DNA from: Corallococcus sp.
GTDB taxonomy: Bacteria > Bacillota > Clostridia > Christensenellales > CAG-314
Direction of reading: 5' to 3'
DNA length: 37,685 nt
Assembly (NCBI GenBank): GCA_023663205.1
Contig: JAMPHX010000007.1
Coordinates: 1-37,685 of the forward strand
This document shows, one piece after another, positions 16,204 through 24,856 of this stretch. How positions within the stretch are numbered: the first letter of the stretch is position 1; every line of letters starts with the position of its first letter. The position numbers and the translations under genes were made by a program. A model generated the notes under the pieces. The model made no database searches. It was not told the DNA's origin and saw only the letters and a program-made list of their open reading frames with translations.

Positions 16204-16221
16204 GTATTTGTTTGCTTTGAC

Positions 16222-16250
16222 AGTATAACATAACGGCAAAACTTTTGCAA
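16222..16250 (-). promoter_or_regulatory. Promoter of tRNA-Glu
   Basis: Minus strand -35 TTGCAA (16245-16250), 17-base spacer, -10 TATACT (16222-16227), with about 18 bases between the -10 and the mature tRNA 5' end. Confidence 0.8.
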
Positions 16251-16852
16251 GCGTTTGCGTAAATTACATAATATCGAGTTTTGGGCGAAAATACATTCAA
16301 TCCCAAGGCACGTACTTTAACTACTGCAAATAACACTCCTTTTGTCTTTCAAATACATCGGCATAACAATTACATAGAATATGCAAAATTTGCAGACCTT
16401 CGTTTCAGCCATAGCCGCCGACCGCGCCGATATATTGCACTGCATCCTTGAAGCATTTTACCTTCTGACGTAAACGCTTGTTCCGTTTCCATCACTTGCA
16501 CAAGTTGCTATACTGCCGTTTTACTATTGCGTATGCTTGCGCCCTAAATTGTTGAAATTGCCTAATCTGACTTGATGTCGGTTACCGCTTTGCCCGAATA
16601 ATAGACCTCGGTATTGGTACACCTTTTTTGTAGGAAACCGCCGCCACTGCCGACGGACTTTATTTTACAAAAACTGCAAGCGGCGGTTCTTATAACGAAC
16701 CGCTGCTTGCATACCTTAAATAATACGGACAAAAACTGTTTGTTGCAAATGAGTTTATCAAACTTTTTGCATTGCGCAGCAATGTCTTTAACGAAAATAA
16801 CCCGACTAATTTTGCGGAATGTACAAATCTTCCGCGCTCTCCGAATGCAGAA
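16251..16852. other. Intergenic region between tRNA-Glu and the anti-sigma gene
   Basis: No gene supported; short open frames have no ribosome binding sites. The only clear structure is the strong hairpin at 16676-16710. Confidence 0.6.
16671..16710 (-). terminator. Terminator of the sigma/anti-sigma operon
   Basis: A 14-bp stem (one G-U pair), GCAAGCGGCGGTTC (16676-16689) with GAACCGCTGCTTGC (16697-16710), 7-base loop. On the minus strand it is followed by AGTTTTTG. It lies about 140 bases after the anti-sigma stop. Confidence 0.75.
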
Positions 16853-18178
16853 CTACAAGGAGTTTCTGAGCAGACGCCGTTGATACTCTTGACTGTACAT
16901 TGCGGAAATACAATCGGCAAAATCCTCCGCCGGCGCACCGCTAATACCGTCTATAACAGACAAAAGTCCCTGCAATTCTTCCGACACGGCGCCGAAAAAG
17001 TTGGATATCAATGAATCAAACGCAGAAGATACGGTATCTACAAATTGCTTTATATCTTCCTGCAAATTCGACAGCCACTTGAACACTTGCGTTTCGACTG
17101 CATCGAGAACCTGCATAGCGGATTTCAAATCTATCGATTGATACAAAACGCCCAATGTAGCGCACTCTATCGTACTTTCCACTTTCAAACCCGATTGCTT
17201 GCAGAAATCAAGCGCAGCGTTGAATTTGGCAAGTTTTGCGGTTATATCGGAAGGAAGTTCGCCTTTGTAGTTTATCAAATCGAAGCCGTCTTTGCAGTAA
17301 TAGCCGCTAAGAAGCAAGGCGTTCATGCTCATACTTCGTATTTCATCGTTTAACTTTCCCAAAAGAGCAAGCACTTGCGCGCGTCCGTTTACCTCATCGG
17401 CAAATCTTTCAAAGGTTTCCTTTTTGGCGCTGAGCACAAGCAGCGCCTCGTTTCCGTCCGACGAATACTTTATCATACGGTCAAAGTATCCTTCGCTCGA
17501 AGCAAGCGCATCCAGCATACCCGCAGTGTCGGATTTGTCGCTTGTAATTCCTTGCTCCGTCAATTGGTTTTGCAGCCATTTGGTGTTTTGCACTGCAAAA
17601 TTTACTGCCACACCGCCAAAACCTTCCCGCATCAAAGCGTCATTTGCCTTGGTTTGGATACTCTGCAACATTGCGTTGCCGATATCCTCTCCCCTGCCGC
17701 TTATACCGTTGATTTCAACCTGATTGCCGTTGACAAAGCCCAACTTTGCCGCTTCCGTCACCACAAAAGATACCGCTTCTTCTACCGTTTTGCCTGCAAA
17801 AGTATCTTTGCCGGCACCTGTAAGAACTACTTCGCCGTCACGGTTATCGGCAATTACCTTTACGACTTTGCCGTCGCTATCGGCAACAAACGTAAACGCG
17901 GGGTTGATATTGACCTTTACAAAACTGTCGTTAAGTACATACCCTCCGTTGACGGACGGAAGTATCACGGTAAACAGCAATATCGAAAACGTCAAAATCA
18001 CTGCCATACAAATAGCAAACGTCACTGTCTTGGCGGAATAAAATCCGCGTTTTGCAAGCACCCCGTCGCCGACTGCGTCGCCTTGCGCGGTTTGCAGCGG
18101 CGTTTGTCTGACCTTATCGGACATTGCCGGCGTGGCTTTTTCAAATTCGTTGTTCAGTTTTTCAAAGAACCGTTTCAC
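16853..18178 (-). CDS. RsgI-like membrane anti-sigma factor
   Basis: 441 residues from a GTG start that overlaps the sigma-gene stop (GTGA) with AAGGAGGA seven bases upstream; a longer frame runs into the sigma gene and is rejected. Residues 1-50 are a cytoplasmic segment able to hold the sigma factor, about 52-74 is one transmembrane helix, and residues 80-120 match the RsgI extracellular domain: VNINPAFTFVADSDGKVVKV followed by NRDGEVVL. In RsgI proteins the chain is self-cleaved at a conserved Asn-Pro bond; here Asn92-Pro93 sits in that place. The remaining ~300 residues are a helical extracellular region with no carbohydrate-binding domain recognised, so the signal is unknown. Partner: the ECF sigma encoded just upstream. 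Confidence 0.85.
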   Translation of the reverse strand: MKRFFEKLNNEFEKATPAMSDKVRQTPLQTAQGDAVGDGVLAKRGFYSAKTVTFAICMAVILTFSILLFTVILPSVNGGYVLNDSFVKVNINPAFTFVADSDGKVVKVIADNRDGEVVLTGAGKDTFAGKTVEEAVSFVVTEAAKLGFVNGNQVEINGISGRGEDIGNAMLQSIQTKANDALMREGFGGVAVNFAVQNTKWLQNQLTEQGITSDKSDTAGMLDALASSEGYFDRMIKYSSDGNEALLVLSAKKETFERFADEVNGRAQVLALLGKLNDEIRSMSMNALLLSGYYCKDGFDLINYKGELPSDITAKLAKFNAALDFCKQSGLKVESTIECATLGVLYQSIDLKSAMQVLDAVETQVFKWLSNLQEDIKQFVDTVSSAFDSLISNFFGAVSEELQGLLSVIDGISGAPAEDFADCISAMYSQEYQRRLLRNSL

Positions 18179-18698
18179 GGCAAGTCCTCCTTTGACAAAT
18201 AATTTTGCAATTTTGTTATGGCGTTTTTGTACGTCCAAGTTACGGTACCCTGAGGTTTACCGAGTATTTGAGCAATTTCTCTGTGTTTGTACCCTGCAAC
18301 GGCGTGTAACACAACTATTTGCATTTCGTCGTCGTTTAGCGCTGCTTTGAGTATGTCGGACATTTCGCCTATACCGCCGCCGATCTTATCGGGAACGGTA
18401 TCGAACCCTCGTCAGTTGCCACTTCGCGGTTGGATTTGCGCATACAATTGTAGGCGGTATTTTTGGCGATTTGCAGCAGCCACGCCGCAAAATTGGTTCC
18501 GTCCCTGTACTTGGAAATGTTTAACTTTACCTTTACGTAGGTATCCTGCATTACGTCTTCCGCCGTTTGATAATCGCGTACGATAGAATAGACGTAAGAG
18601 AATACGCCTTTTTTCGTTGCCTCGTACAGTTGGGCAAAAGATTCCTCGTCACCGCGCTTTATTCGGGAAACGATACGGTTGAGTTGCAGTTTATTCAC
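18175..18698 (-). pseudogene. ECF RNA polymerase sigma factor, interrupted by a one-base frameshift
   Basis: Two adjoining frames together encode a normal ECF sigma factor of about 174 residues. The first (GTG start at 18698, AAGGTG ribosome binding site) carries region 2: FAQLYEATKKGVFSYVYSIV, AEDVMQDTYVKV and FAAWLLQIAKNTAYN. The second carries region 4: DDEMQIVVLHAVAGYKHREI, a helix-turn-helix ending in TVTWTYKNAITKL. The frames overlap between 18372 and 18411; adding one G to the GGG run (18406-18408) would join them seamlessly. This is either a sequencing or assembly error, programmed -1 slippage, or a real loss of function. The downstream anti-sigma gene is intact. Autoregulation is usual in such pairs. 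Confidence 0.85.
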
Positions 18699-18708
18699 GG
18701 TTCACCTT

Positions 18709-18757
18709 GCTTCCCGAAAACGTACCTTTGTTTACATATAATAAACACTTGGGAAGC
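18709..18757 (-). promoter_or_regulatory. Leader hairpin in front of the sigma gene
   Basis: GCTTCCC and GGGAAGC arms (18709-18715 and 18751-18757) enclose a second pairing GTTTA/TAAAC. The 3' arm ends only a few bases before the AAGGTG ribosome binding site, so folding could influence translation of the sigma factor. Confidence 0.4.
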
Positions 18758-18905
18758 GTATTTTGTTTGAAAAATATTTATTAACGCATCAATTTTGCGC
18801 TTTTACGACAAAATGCGACAAATGTATTGCAAAAGAAGTCGCGTTGACGGTCAAAAAGTTATACGCAGCAACGCTTGGGCAATGCCTGCCGTATTGCGAT
18901 GTCCC

Positions 18906-19745
18906 CTAATTGCGTATGACAGTCATCAAACTTTCCGAAAGCAAAACAAATTGCGCTACGGACAACTGCTCGCCGCGCACTCCTGCGGGTATTCCCAGTG
19001 TGCCAAGCAAATTTTCGGCGGACTGTTTACTTATGCCGAAGATATTTGTAAGATTGTTTACGAGCGTTTTTCTGCGCATTGCAAACGCGGTTTTGACGGT
19101 TTTGCGGAAAAATTCTTTGTCGTAAGTACCGTATTTTGTACGGTCAAACACAATGGAAACAACAGCGGAATCCACATTGGGTATAGGGTAAAACAAAGAC
19201 CTGTCAAGCACGCGGAGAATCTTTACGTCGGCAACCGCTTGCACCGCCACGGTAATTGAGCCGTAATCCTTGCAGCCCTCGCTTGCGGCAAAACGCTCTG
19301 CAACTTCCTTTTGAACGGTAAGCGTCAATGACTCTGCAAGGTTGCTGTTTTCCACAAAAGCGGTAACAATTGGCGTTGTTATGTAATACGGGATGTTGGC
19401 AACCACTTTGAAAGGTTTGTCGCCTGCATACCTGTGTATTTCCGACATCGGCAATTTCATTACGTCGCCGAACACAACCTGCACGTTGGAAAGTCCGTCC
19501 AATGTAACTTCCAATACGCTTTTTAAGTTTGTGTCGATTTCAAAAGCAATTACATTTTTTGCGGATTTTGCCAACTGACGGGTCAATGTACCTGCGCCTG
19601 CACCGATTTCCAATACCGTATCGTTTTGAGTTATGCCTGCCTCGGCAACTATTTGGGCAAGCAAAGCGTCGTCCGTCAAAAAGTTTTGTCCGTAACGCTT
19701 GTTGAAACCGAATTGTTTGTCTTTTAATAATTTTTTTACGTCCAT
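18906..19745 (-). CDS. rsmA: 16S rRNA (adenine1518/1519-N6)-dimethyltransferase RsmA/KsgA
   Basis: 279 residues from ATG at 19745. It dimethylates two adjacent adenines in the 3' terminal hairpin of 16S rRNA during 30S assembly. The chain shows RYGQNFLTD, the SAM motif VLEIGAGAGTLT, the acidic FEID and the catalytic NIPYYITTPIV motif, followed by the family's VQKEVAERF and the C-terminal domain. An alternative TTG start at 19760 overlaps the stop of the upstream dehydrogenase gene (TTGA) and has AAGG four bases away; this style of overlap recurs in the histidine kinase gene here, so it may be the real start. Co-transcription with the alcohol dehydrogenase is unusual; rsmA more often follows rnmV. 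Confidence 0.96.
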   Translation of the reverse strand: MDVKKLLKDKQFGFNKRYGQNFLTDDALLAQIVAEAGITQNDTVLEIGAGAGTLTRQLAKSAKNVIAFEIDTNLKSVLEVTLDGLSNVQVVFGDVMKLPMSEIHRYAGDKPFKVVANIPYYITTPIVTAFVENSNLAESLTLTVQKEVAERFAASEGCKDYGSITVAVQAVADVKILRVLDRSLFYPIPNVDSAVVSIVFDRTKYGTYDKEFFRKTVKTAFAMRRKTLVNNLTNIFGISKQSAENLLGTLGIPAGVRGEQLSVAQFVLLSESLMTVIRN

Positions 19746-19756
19746 AATGATTTGCT

Positions 19757-20962
19757 TCAAATAACCTTGTAAAACAATATCTCCAATTGCTTTGCAGTGT
19801 ACAGTTTGGGGACAGGGTACAACGGGTTTCCTTCCTTTGCCGCACGTTTTGCAAGATTAGGCACATCCTCCTTCTTTATTCCGTATTCGGCAAAACTTTG
19901 CGGAATACCCATTGCGGAATTTAGATGTTCTATCTCTGCAATAAATGCCTTTGCCTTTTGTTCGTCCGTACCGCCCTCGATACCTACGGCTTTTGCAAGA
20001 CATGCAAGTTTTTTGTAAGACGCTTTGCCGTACGACGTCAGCACGACGGGCAGCAACACGCTGTTTGCCAATCCGTGAGCAATACCATACGCTCCGCCCA
20101 ATGCGTGCGCCATGGAATGAACATAACCTACATACGCGCGGGTAAACGCTCTGCCCGCAAGAAACGCGGCTCGTTGCATATTTTGCCGCGCTTCTGCATC
20201 GCTTCCGTCCGTATATGCGCGCAGTATGTTTGCAAATATAAGTTTAACTGCCTCTACTGCCTGTTTCTTTGTGGATGACGTGTTGGATTTGCCTATATAG
20301 GCTTCAACGGCGTGCGTCAGCGCGTCCATACCGGTAGTTGCCGTCAAAAAGGGCGGCAGTCCCATTGTCAGCGACGCATCCAGCACCGCGTAATGCGGAA
20401 TAAGCGAAAAGTCGTTTATCGGATACTTTTCGTGCGTTACGGCATTGCTTATGACCGCTGCCACAGTCACTTCCGACCCCGTGCCCGCCGTTGTTGGAAC
20501 GGCAACAAAGAGCGGCAACTTTTTGCGTATTTTCAAAAGTCCTTTCATCTTGCCGACGGACTTTTTGGGGCGAACGACTCTTGCGCCGATTATTTTGGCG
20601 CAGTCCAATGCCGAACCTCCGCCGAACGCTATTATGCAGTCGCATCGGGATTGCCGATAAACGTCCAAGCCCGATTCTATTTGGTCTATTGTAGGGTTAG
20701 GCAAAACGCCGTCAAACAAAGCGTAATGCAAACCGTCCGAAGAACATTGCTTAAACAATCCGTCCAATGCGCCGCGCTCGACAGCCGCCTTGTCGGTGAC
20801 AATAAGCGCATTTTGAAGCCCTTTACTTTTCAAAAGCGACGGCACGCGCAGCAAACTGTCCTTACCTTCCAAAGTTTCCGGCACACGCCACGGCATAAAA
20901 GCCATACAGACGTAAATGGTTTTTTGATAAATTCTGCACCACAGTTTGGAAAATACGTTCAT
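19757..20962 (-). CDS. Iron-containing alcohol dehydrogenase
   Basis: 401 residues of the group III (Fe-type) alcohol dehydrogenase family, NAD(P)-dependent oxidation of alcohols or reduction of aldehydes in the cytoplasm. The nucleotide-binding GGGSALDCAK motif is followed by PTTAGTGSEVT, and metal ligands fit the family: Asp in VLDASLTMGLP, His in MDALTHAVEAY, and two His in HSMAHALGGAYGIAHG. The N-terminal ~20 residues are longer than usual and hydrophobic. The ATG has AAGGGG upstream. A TTGCTT-17-TATAAT promoter lies about 160 bases upstream. The natural substrate (for example ethanol, butanol or a diol) cannot be told from the sequence. Confidence 0.93.
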   Translation of the reverse strand: MNVFSKLWCRIYQKTIYVCMAFMPWRVPETLEGKDSLLRVPSLLKSKGLQNALIVTDKAAVERGALDGLFKQCSSDGLHYALFDGVLPNPTIDQIESGLDVYRQSRCDCIIAFGGGSALDCAKIIGARVVRPKKSVGKMKGLLKIRKKLPLFVAVPTTAGTGSEVTVAAVISNAVTHEKYPINDFSLIPHYAVLDASLTMGLPPFLTATTGMDALTHAVEAYIGKSNTSSTKKQAVEAVKLIFANILRAYTDGSDAEARQNMQRAAFLAGRAFTRAYVGYVHSMAHALGGAYGIAHGLANSVLLPVVLTSYGKASYKKLACLAKAVGIEGGTDEQKAKAFIAEIEHLNSAMGIPQSFAEYGIKKEDVPNLAKRAAKEGNPLYPVPKLYTAKQLEILFYKVI

Positions 20963-21303
20963 ACAAAGCCCCTTAGCCGTAGAATATCGGACGTACGCAC
21001 AAGCGACGTTACTCCTGCAATGGCGCAGTTTATATGCCGCAATAACCGTATTCGACCGAATATTCTAATGTTATGTATCGGCGAAATGCCCAAACTGACA
21101 TTGCCGCCGAAACAGATTAATTTTATTATACTTCAAAACCGCGGCAAAAGCAAGAAAAACCGTTTGTGCAAATACATTCTTCAAAACGCACGGCAAAAGA
21201 ATAAAATAAAGTTATCCCTACCCTTGCTCATAACTGTAACATCGACGGCTGAACGGTAACGGAACAACACCGCTCCCTTGCGCAAGCACCGCTAAAAAAC
21301 CGC
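20963..21303. other. Intergenic region upstream of the alcohol dehydrogenase
   Basis: No gene seen. Holds the dehydrogenase promoter (21125-21153) and the terminator of the next upstream gene just beyond the right boundary. Confidence 0.6.
21125..21153 (-). promoter_or_regulatory. Putative promoter of the dehydrogenase-rsmA unit
   Basis: Minus strand -35 TTGCTT (21148-21153), 17-base spacer, -10 TATAAT (21125-21130). The implied leader is about 155 bases. Confidence 0.6.
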
Positions 21304-21340
21304 AGAAAAAAACGCGTTTCACTACAAAAGAAACGCGTTT
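21304..21340 (-). terminator. Terminator of the small membrane protein gene
   Basis: Arms AAACGCGTTTC (21310-21320) and GAAACGCGTTT (21330-21340), perfect over 11 bp, followed on the minus strand by a run of T residues. It is 17 bases after the stop. Confidence 0.9.
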
Positions 21341-21356
21341 GAAATTTGTCACATTA

Positions 21357-21914
21357 TTATAACTCGGTATCGGACTCTTTGCGCGCGCCTTTGCGTTTGG
21401 TGCGAAGTTGTTTTTTGAGTCCCGAAGCATACTGTTTGCGTAATTTCTTGATACTTACCGCTTGTACTATTACCGAAGCATTGGAATCTACGGGAAATTT
21501 GACGCCCAACTCGTTGACGTGTTTGAAAAATGCTACCGAGCGGCGAATTTCAAAATACTTCCAAACGGCGACTGCGGCAAATACCGCAATCAACAGCCAA
21601 ATTGCAAGAGATATTGCCGTAATAATCAACGGATTGTCGGCGAATACAAGTTTGAACCCCGCCGATACGATTACAAATGCACAAAACCCCAACGACAGCA
21701 AAATCATCATTGACGTCAATGCGCCGAATTGACCTACCTGAAACTTTATGTTACGCGTCTGAATGTCCGTCAAAACTTCGTCTTGATTGACAAACGGTAT
21801 TTTGCGAACCTTTTTCATGCGTTTTTCCGCGGTTGCCAATTTGAGTTTGTCGTTGGCGCGTTTTATCGCAAGTCCTCCCGCTTTCAATGTTTTCCGAACT
21901 TTTTTGTCCGCCAT
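21357..21914 (-). CDS. Hypothetical two-helix membrane protein, 185 aa
   Basis: Not recognised as a named family. The start at 21914 is set by GAGAGGG eight bases upstream and a promoter just before it. A basic N-terminal ~80 residues (VRKTLKAGGLAIKRAND, then EKRMKKVRKIPFVNQDE) precedes two adjacent transmembrane helices (about residues 88-142, with a short ADNP loop), and a basic C-terminal tail (KKLRKQYASGLKKQLRTKRK). The charge pattern puts both ends in the cytoplasm, where they could contact nucleic acid or phospholipid headgroups. It is a single-gene transcription unit with its own promoter and terminator. Confidence 0.8.
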   Translation of the reverse strand: MADKKVRKTLKAGGLAIKRANDKLKLATAEKRMKKVRKIPFVNQDEVLTDIQTRNIKFQVGQFGALTSMMILLSLGFCAFVIVSAGFKLVFADNPLIITAISLAIWLLIAVFAAVAVWKYFEIRRSVAFFKHVNELGVKFPVDSNASVIVQAVSIKKLRKQYASGLKKQLRTKRKGARKESDTEL

Positions 21915-21966
21915 AAATACCCTCTCGTACCGTAATCGGCGCAGATAATTTGTTGTTTGGATATAC

Positions 21967-21995
21967 ATTATACAGTTTTTTTCAACGCAAGTCAA
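21967..21995 (-). promoter_or_regulatory. Promoter of the small membrane protein gene
   Basis: Minus strand -35 TTGACT (21990-21995), 17-base spacer, -10 TATAAT (21967-21972). The leader is about 45 bases. Confidence 0.8.
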
Positions 21996-22220
21996 TATTA
22001 ACCGACAAATTTTACAAAAATGTCGGGTAAATTGCAATTGTACATATTTTAATGAAAATTTGTGTCAATGTATTTGTATCGACACCCGCCGTCATAATAA
22101 AAATGTGTATTTGCAATACGCCGACCGTCATATCGGATTTGTAAGTTATTTTACAAACAAATTGTAATCAAACAGACGCCACGCTTCGGTTAAACTCGAC
22201 GCAAGTATAAAAGCGCAAAG

Positions 22221-22261
22221 AAAAAGCGTTTCCTGCCGTTTACATAACAAACAGAAAACGC
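22221..22261 (-). terminator. Terminator of the 5'-nucleotidase gene
   Basis: On the minus strand GCGTTTTCTG pairs with CAGGAAACGC (arms 22252-22261 and 22226-22235; one G-T pair), then TTTTTCTTT. It lies about 110 bases after the stop. Confidence 0.75.
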
Positions 22262-22372
22262 CCTATTACAAAAGTATTTGTATACTGTTCTTCTGCACCG
22301 ATGTTATAATTCCCATACGGCTATGCCTATCTAATAGGCACACACCGACATCGGAACTTGCAGGTCAAACGG

Positions 22373-24511
22373 CTATTGCTTTGTATGTTTTACTATTTTG
22401 CCGTTCATCATTTCTATTACAATCTCGCCGCTTTTTACATACTTTTTGATTTTTCCGCAAAGTACGACTTCGTCGCCGATGGCAGGTTTGTCGTCAAGGG
22501 CGTCGTACCGTACGCTTCCGTTTTTATCGTACATTCCGTATATGTACAGACGGTTGCCCGCCGCATCCTCTATATATGCGTTGCCGTAAACGGTATTTTC
22601 GATGTTTACTATTGTACCGCGCACCTTGTATTCGACATCCGTTTCGGCATTGTCGTCAAGCGCGTTGCCGATTGAGTTTATTTGCTCAACGGTTTTTTCC
22701 GCAGGGGAAACGCTTCCCGTACCGTAACCGCCGTTTTGGATATACTCTACCAAGACATCGCGGGGGAAGATATTGCCGCCCATAACATCCACTTTGGTAA
22801 GTTTGTTGGGAGCATAATCGGTGTTGTATGAATCGGTAACAATATAATACGTGTCGTTAAGCCCTATGCCGTTCAACAGATTTTCCCTGATTTCGGTATC
22901 GTATACGTATACGTAACTTGTATTGTTAAAATATCTTTCCACAAGCGTAGAACCGAGAACGGAACACAGGTGCATTTCGTTGTCGAAGGGGAACAGCGTC
23001 TGTATCTGTTTGACGGTAATGTCGCCCTTATCCAATGAACCCGGAGTTCTGACGCTTATATAACCGCCGGCAACCGCTATTTTGTAATTTGCGCCCCAAA
23101 CTTCCTGTCCCTTTTGCCAATAGGCGTTTACCATATCTTGTTGCAGCATTTCGTAACTGCGGTATTTATCGGTGTGTCCGATAATTTCGTTCGGGTCGCC
23201 TATCTCATCTGCGTATTTGGTTACAAGAGTGTTGATTATCGTATCGGAAGCGCAGACGGAATATTCCCCGTTGGGCACGGTACGCGCCGTAGTATTGCTT
23301 TGTTTGGTCAAAATATTGAAGTTTACCGCCGCTTCGGATATTCCGCGGTTGTAGCCGCCGCCCTGTACATGCCATACTCCGTTGCTATCCTTTTCCGCAT
23401 AAGTTTGGTGAGTGTGCGCCTCGAATACTACGTCTACATACCCGTCGGTAAGTTGACTGTCGACGCCTCTGTCGTGAATGGAATAAACAACGTAATCCAC
23501 CTGCTCTTCATTGCGCAGTCTTGTTGCTTCTTCCTTTACAAGCGCGGTAAGTTCGCTGCCCGTTTTGAAATATACGTCTCGACACATACTTGCCGAAATC
23601 GAGCCGTAACAATCGCCTATCGCGCCGATAATACCTATCTTGACGCCTTGCAGCGTGACTACGGTAGACGGGTGACAATACGGCGCTCTTTGGTCGGTTT
23701 CTCTTTCATATACGTTTATCGCAAGAAATGGAAACTCCGCAAGTTGGGCGTTAATTTTTATTTTTTCGGTTGTCCAATCAAATTCGTGATTGCCGAGGGT
23801 CATTGACGAGCAGTTGACGTAATTAAGCCATTCGGTTGCAAGTTTGCCCTTGGTGTTGTTGGATTCCGTACTGCCCTGCCACATATCGCCCGAAGCGATA
23901 AACAGCGAATTGCCGTTTATCTGAGCGTCCAAAAGATAGGTTGTAAGTTCGTCTACCCCCGGTTGCTCCTCGCTGTCCGTGTACATACCGTGCAAATCGT
24001 TTACTGCGTACAACTTCAATACTACAATAAGATATCTTTGGCAGTTGTCGCAGTAGTCGTCGCCGTTTGCGTCTGCGTGAATGTGCGCCAAGCACGTATC
24101 GCACGCATAATCGCCGTTTGTATCGATGTGGTTTGCGCAGGTAAATGTCTGACTGCAAATATCGCATTTGCCGTCGCTGTTTAAATCTTTGTGCACGCAA
24201 ACCGTATACGTTTTTTCCGCGCTCCAAGCGCTGTCCGAATATTCGATTCCGTTGCCCACTGCCTTGACGGAAATGCTTTGACCCGCGGACAACTTGACGG
24301 AAGTACCGGAAGTATCGGATATTGCGCCGCCGTCTATCTTGTATGCGTATCGGATTGCGTTATCCACCTCATTCCACTTTGCAATACCGCTGCCGTCAAC
24401 GGTTACGACGGGCGTTTCAAGAGTTGCGCCGTTTACGCAGGCAGTCAAACCCAAAACGCCCGCAAGCATAAGGCATATTACTACAAAAAAAGATAACAGT
24501 CTTTTTCTCAT
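22373..24511 (-). CDS. 5'-nucleotidase-family metallophosphoesterase lipoprotein with Cys-rich repeats and OB-fold tail
   Basis: 712 residues from the ATG preceded by GGGAG. Order of parts: lipoprotein signal (lipobox LTAC, Cys25); a beta-sandwich-like segment (about 30-100); three repeats of the form HxDxNxDGxCDxC (about 107-157); the metallophosphoesterase domain with NDLHG (171-175), SGDMWQGS (Asp209), LGNHEFD (Asn241, His242) and EAHTHQTY; the 5'-nucleotidase C-terminal substrate domain; and a final OB-fold-like stretch (VRGTIVNIENTVYGNAYIED onward). It should hydrolyse nucleotides or related phosphodiesters outside the cell, for phosphate or nucleoside recovery. The repeats look like Ca or Zn binding modules of surface proteins. 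Only 34 bases separate it from the rpsR terminator, so part of its expression could come from read-through. Confidence 0.9.
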   Translation of the reverse strand: MRKRLLSFFVVICLMLAGVLGLTACVNGATLETPVVTVDGSGIAKWNEVDNAIRYAYKIDGGAISDTSGTSVKLSAGQSISVKAVGNGIEYSDSAWSAEKTYTVCVHKDLNSDGKCDICSQTFTCANHIDTNGDYACDTCLAHIHADANGDDYCDNCQRYLIVVLKLYAVNDLHGMYTDSEEQPGVDELTTYLLDAQINGNSLFIASGDMWQGSTESNNTKGKLATEWLNYVNCSSMTLGNHEFDWTTEKIKINAQLAEFPFLAINVYERETDQRAPYCHPSTVVTLQGVKIGIIGAIGDCYGSISASMCRDVYFKTGSELTALVKEEATRLRNEEQVDYVVYSIHDRGVDSQLTDGYVDVVFEAHTHQTYAEKDSNGVWHVQGGGYNRGISEAAVNFNILTKQSNTTARTVPNGEYSVCASDTIINTLVTKYADEIGDPNEIIGHTDKYRSYEMLQQDMVNAYWQKGQEVWGANYKIAVAGGYISVRTPGSLDKGDITVKQIQTLFPFDNEMHLCSVLGSTLVERYFNNTSYVYVYDTEIRENLLNGIGLNDTYYIVTDSYNTDYAPNKLTKVDVMGGNIFPRDVLVEYIQNGGYGTGSVSPAEKTVEQINSIGNALDDNAETDVEYKVRGTIVNIENTVYGNAYIEDAAGNRLYIYGMYDKNGSVRYDALDDKPAIGDEVVLCGKIKKYVKSGEIVIEMMNGKIVKHTKQ

Positions 24512-24544
24512 AATTATCTCCCGAATCTTATTTATAATTTCCAT

Positions 24545-24579
24545 TAAAAAACGGCGAAAAGATACCGATTCGCCGTTTT
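24545..24579 (-). terminator. Terminator of the rpsF-ssb-rpsR operon
   Basis: Perfect 11-bp stem AAAACGGCGAA (24548-24558) with TTCGCCGTTTT (24569-24579), 10-base loop, T run on the minus strand. It starts 12 bases after the rpsR stop. Confidence 0.92.
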
Positions 24580-24591
24580 GCTTTTTGATTA

Positions 24592-24837
24592 TTAGTCTGC
24601 AACGTATGGAATCAACGCCATTTGTCTTGCGCGTTTGATTGCAACCGCAAGTTCGCGTTGGTGCTTAGCACAAGTTCCCGTCATTCTTGCGGGAATAATT
24701 TTGCCCTTTTCGGTAAAATACTTGCGCAACTTTGCTACGTCTTTGTAATCGATGTGTTCGCATTTGTCCATACAGAAACTGCAAACTTTTCTGCGAGCCG
24801 GCTTTCTCATCGGCTTTTTGAATTCGTTATTTTCCAT
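24592..24837 (-). CDS. rpsR: 30S ribosomal protein S18
   Basis: 81 residues; binds 16S rRNA with S6 in the platform of the small subunit. The conserved core IDYKDVAKLRKYFTEKGKI and GTCAKHQRELAVAIKRAR is present. The N-terminal CSFCMDKC and the later TCAKH make a C+ (zinc-binding) form, as in many Clostridia; zinc-free paralogues exist in some genomes but none is seen here. Third gene of the usual rpsF-ssb-rpsR operon, 19 bases after ssb. Confidence 0.98.
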   Translation of the reverse strand: MENNEFKKPMRKPARRKVCSFCMDKCEHIDYKDVAKLRKYFTEKGKIIPARMTGTCAKHQRELAVAIKRARQMALIPYVAD

Positions 24838-24856
24838 AATATAATCTCCTTAATTG

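Larger units (their letters stand above)
21915..22372. other. Intergenic region between nucleotidase and small membrane protein genes
   Basis: No gene. Contains the promoter at 21967-21995, an inverted repeat CCGACA...TGTCGG (22002-22026) directly upstream of its -35 that could be an operator, the terminator at 22221-22261, and a small hairpin TGCCTAT/ATAGGCA (22324-22340). Confidence 0.65.

Noticed and set aside
16136..16336. 66-codon minus-strand frame
   Set aside because: Overlaps the whole tRNA-Glu gene and its promoter.
22002..22026. Inverted repeat CCGACA...TGTCGG as a terminator
   Set aside because: No T run on either side; more likely an operator near the promoter, mentioned only in the region note.
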